A DNA stretch of 5,683 bases from Planctomycetales bacterium (lineage in GTDB: Bacteria; Planctomycetota; Planctomycetia; Planctomycetales; Planctomycetaceae): positions 1 through 5,683 of the forward strand of contig JAGVKR010000823.1 in NCBI GenBank assembly GCA_020050375.1, in the 5' to 3' direction. Positions 4,001 through 5,683 of this stretch are shown piece by piece; position 1 is the first letter of the stretch; the number at the start of each line of letters is the position of its first letter. Made by a program: the position numbers and the translations under genes. The notes beneath the pieces were generated by a model, which was given only the letters and a program-made list of their open reading frames with translations, made no database searches and was not told where the DNA came from.

Positions 4001-5683
4001 ATGCATCCGCAATTTGCAGTCCAAATCTCGACGGCAATCGTTGCTATCGTGATGAACGCGCCGATGGCCGCCGAGGCATCGGAGCCGCGCCCGCTGACGC
4101 CGGGCCAGGCGACGTTTTTCGAGCAGAAAATCCGCCCCTTGCTCATCGAGCGGTGCTACCAGTGCCATGCGACAGCGAAGAAGGTCAAAGGGGGACTGAA
4201 GCTCGATTCACGTCCGGGGTGGGAAAAAGGGGGCGACACCGGTCCGGCGGTTGTGCCCGGGAAGCCTGACGAGAGCCTGCTGGTCAGTGCGGTGCGTTAT
4301 CAGGACGCGGACTTGCAGATGCCCCCCGGCGGCAAGTTGTCCGATGCTGAGATCGCATTGCTCGAAGACTGGGTTCGCCGTGGTGCGCCTGATCCGCGCG
4401 ACGATTCGGCGACCGACAAGCCTGCCGGCCCCGCTCAGGCTGCGGCAGCGGCGCACTGGGCCTATCAACCGCTCAGCAAAGCGGTTCCCCCTTCGGTAAA
4501 GAGCACGGAATGGCCGCTGGTCGAGATCGACAACTTCATTCTGGCCAGCCTCGAAACCAGGGGATTGCACCCTTCGCCTGACGCCGACCGTTATGCATGG
4601 CTGCGGCGAGTCACGCTCGACCTGACCGGTCTGCCGCCGACTGCCGAAGAGATTCAGGCGTTCGTCAAAGATCATTCGGATCAAGCCTGGGCGACCGTCG
4701 TCGATCGATTGCTCGCCTCGCGGGCCTACGGAGAGCGGTGGGCCCGCCCGTGGCTGGACCTGGTGGGATACGCCGATCAGATCGGGTCGGCGAACAACGT
4801 TCCTGCCGAGCACGCCTGGCGCTATCGTGACTACGTGATCCGTGCCGTGCGGGCCGACAAGCCGTTTGACCTATTCGTTCGCGAGCAACTTGCGGGAGAC
4901 TTGTTGACGGGGCGAAGTGTCGAAGAGCGGCAGGACCAGTTGACGGCGACCGGCTTTCTCGTCCTGGGGAACGTCAACATCGTCGAGGCCGACAAACTGG
5001 TGATGCAGATGGACCTGGTCGATCAGCAGATCGAAAAGGTGGGGAAGACGTTTCTCGGAATGACGCTCAACTGCGTCCGCTGCCACGACCACAAGTTCGA
5101 TCCGATCACGGTCGGCGATTACTATGGACTCGCCGGCATCTTCGCCAGCACCGAGTCGACTTACAAAGATGAGCGCGGCGTCTGGAGCTCGGTGACGAAA
5201 GCTCAGCTCCCGGAAACACTCGAAGAGTACGAACGTCGCGAGGCTGCTTTGCGAACGCACGAAAGCAAAGTGACCGCCGTGCGCGCCGAGCGAACGGCTG
5301 CCGAAGCCCGCCTCAAAGACCTCGAACCGTTGATCGAATCGGCGAAAAAAGTGGCTGCCGCCGCATCGGTTGACCCAAAGCCGCTCGTCGATCTCGAAAA
5401 AGAGCGCAACGAGCTCTCCGCGAAACTGAAGACGTTCGACAAGCAACTGCTGCACCTCAACTATCTGCGACCGTCGCCACCGACCGCATTTGTATTGAAG
5501 GACAGCGCCGCGATCGCCGATGCGCAGATTCAGGTTCGCGGCAATCCGCATGTTCTCGGCGCAGTGGCGCCGCGCGGGTTTGTGCAGGTCGCTACGCACG
5601 GCGCGATTCCCGCCATCGGCAATGGCGAAAGTGGGCGCCGGCAACTTGCCGAGTGGCTGACCGGCGCCGCCAGCCCGCTCACC
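4001..5683 (+). CDS. PSCyt1 / DUF1549 (PSCyt2) / DUF1553 (PSD1) planctomycete cytochrome protein, N-terminal part
   Basis: The frame stays open for 561 codons to the right edge. Residues 1-25 resemble a signal peptide ending in MAAEA, so export is expected. PSCyt1 (about 35-135) carries haem c motif CYQCH (52-56) and the possible distal-ligand stretch LQMPPGGKLSD (106-116). DUF1549 (about 178-387) starts at IDNFILASL, has LRRVTLDLTGLPPT (201-214) and ends with a second motif, CVRCHDHKFDPI (358-369). Residues 408-487 are highly charged, probably coiled coil. GRRQLAEWLTGAASPLT (545-561) is the usual opening of DUF1553, so the window cuts at that domain's start. Such proteins are abundant in planctomycetes, often beside a DUF1501 gene, and are suspected to act in polysaccharide or sulfated-sugar breakdown; the biochemical role is unproven. 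ATG 4001 lacks a clear Shine-Dalgarno. An in-frame TTG at 3953 would add 16 residues ahead of the signal peptide and is less likely. Confidence 0.92.
   Translation, partial: MHPQFAVQISTAIVAIVMNAPMAAEASEPRPLTPGQATFFEQKIRPLLIERCYQCHATAKKVKGGLKLDSRPGWEKGGDTGPAVVPGKPDESLLVSAVRYQDADLQMPPGGKLSDAEIALLEDWVRRGAPDPRDDSATDKPAGPAQAAAAAHWAYQPLSKAVPPSVKSTEWPLVEIDNFILASLETRGLHPSPDADRYAWLRRVTLDLTGLPPTAEEIQAFVKDHSDQAWATVVDRLLASRAYGERWARPWLDLVGYADQIGSANNVPAEHAWRYRDYVIRAVRADKPFDLFVREQLAGDLLTGRSVEERQDQLTATGFLVLGNVNIVEADKLVMQMDLVDQQIEKVGKTFLGMTLNCVRCHDHKFDPITVGDYYGLAGIFASTESTYKDERGVWSSVTKAQLPETLEEYERREAALRTHESKVTAVRAERTAAEARLKDLEPLIESAKKVAAAASVDPKPLVDLEKERNELSAKLKTFDKQLLHLNYLRPSPPTAFVLKDSAAIADAQIQVRGNPHVLGAVAPRGFVQVATHGAIPAIGNGESGRRQLAEWLTGAASPLT

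Noticed and set aside
3436..4168. Minus-strand open frames of 101 to 236 codons over the repeat region
   Set aside because: They overlap the haemolysin III gene, the palindromic element and the start of the PSCyt1 gene, and are explained by G+C-rich inverted repeats.
4871..5644. A 257-codon minus-strand open frame
   Set aside because: It is antisense to DUF1549 with its CVRCHDHKFDPI motif and the coiled-coil segment.
1..5683. CRISPR array, tRNA or rRNA genes, defence system, prophage or transposase gene
   Set aside because: No regularly spaced direct repeats, no tRNA or rRNA signature and no such protein motifs were seen on either strand; the genes are of ordinary planctomycete families.

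Overview
The window looks like chromosomal DNA from a planctomycete of the Planctomycetaceae/Pirellulaceae type. The strongest pointer is the right-hand gene. It has the PSCyt1 - DUF1549 - start of DUF1553 (PSD1) layout, an architecture greatly expanded in Planctomycetes. High G+C, G/C-rich third codon positions, loosely spaced genes of mixed orientation, a COG4299/HGSNAT-type acyltransferase, a P460-fold c-type cytochrome and lysine-rich FKBP proteins all agree. The lineage is inferred; no marker gene is present.

Layout, left to right. (1) 1-404, minus: N-terminal third of a membrane acyltransferase related to heparan-alpha-glucosaminide N-acetyltransferase, running off the left edge. (2) 405-646: divergent promoter region. 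(3) 647-1138 and 1202-1618, plus: tandem FKBP-type prolyl isomerases. The first has a signal peptide; the second starts where the mature part of the first would begin. (4) 1752-2447, minus and convergent: an exported cytochrome P460-family protein with a C-terminal CYDCH haem motif but apparently without the lysine that cross-links to haem in true P460. (5) 2448-2904: divergent noncoding region with a perfect hairpin in the cytochrome leader, a small dyad and a 17-codon open frame behind a good Shine-Dalgarno sequence. (6) 2905-3651, plus: a haemolysin III/PAQR-family membrane protein. (7) 3652-4000: repeat-rich gap with a 215-bp palindromic element bounded by perfect 19-bp inverted repeats, an inner 13-bp hairpin and a separate 11-bp hairpin. 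(8) 4001-5683, plus: N-terminal 561 codons of the PSCyt1/DUF1549 protein, cut by the right edge.

The genes do not form one evident pathway. The only likely co-transcribed pair is the two FKBP genes (63-nt gap). Several products are predicted to act outside the cytoplasm: FKBP 1, the P460-family cytochrome and the PSCyt1/DUF1549 protein. The gene order looks like an ordinary planctomycete neighbourhood rather than a recognisable defence or mobile system. The most interesting points are the export split and pocket divergence of the FKBP pair, the missing cross-link lysine in the P460 homologue, and the MITE-like palindromic element. No tRNA, rRNA, CRISPR array or transposase gene was seen.
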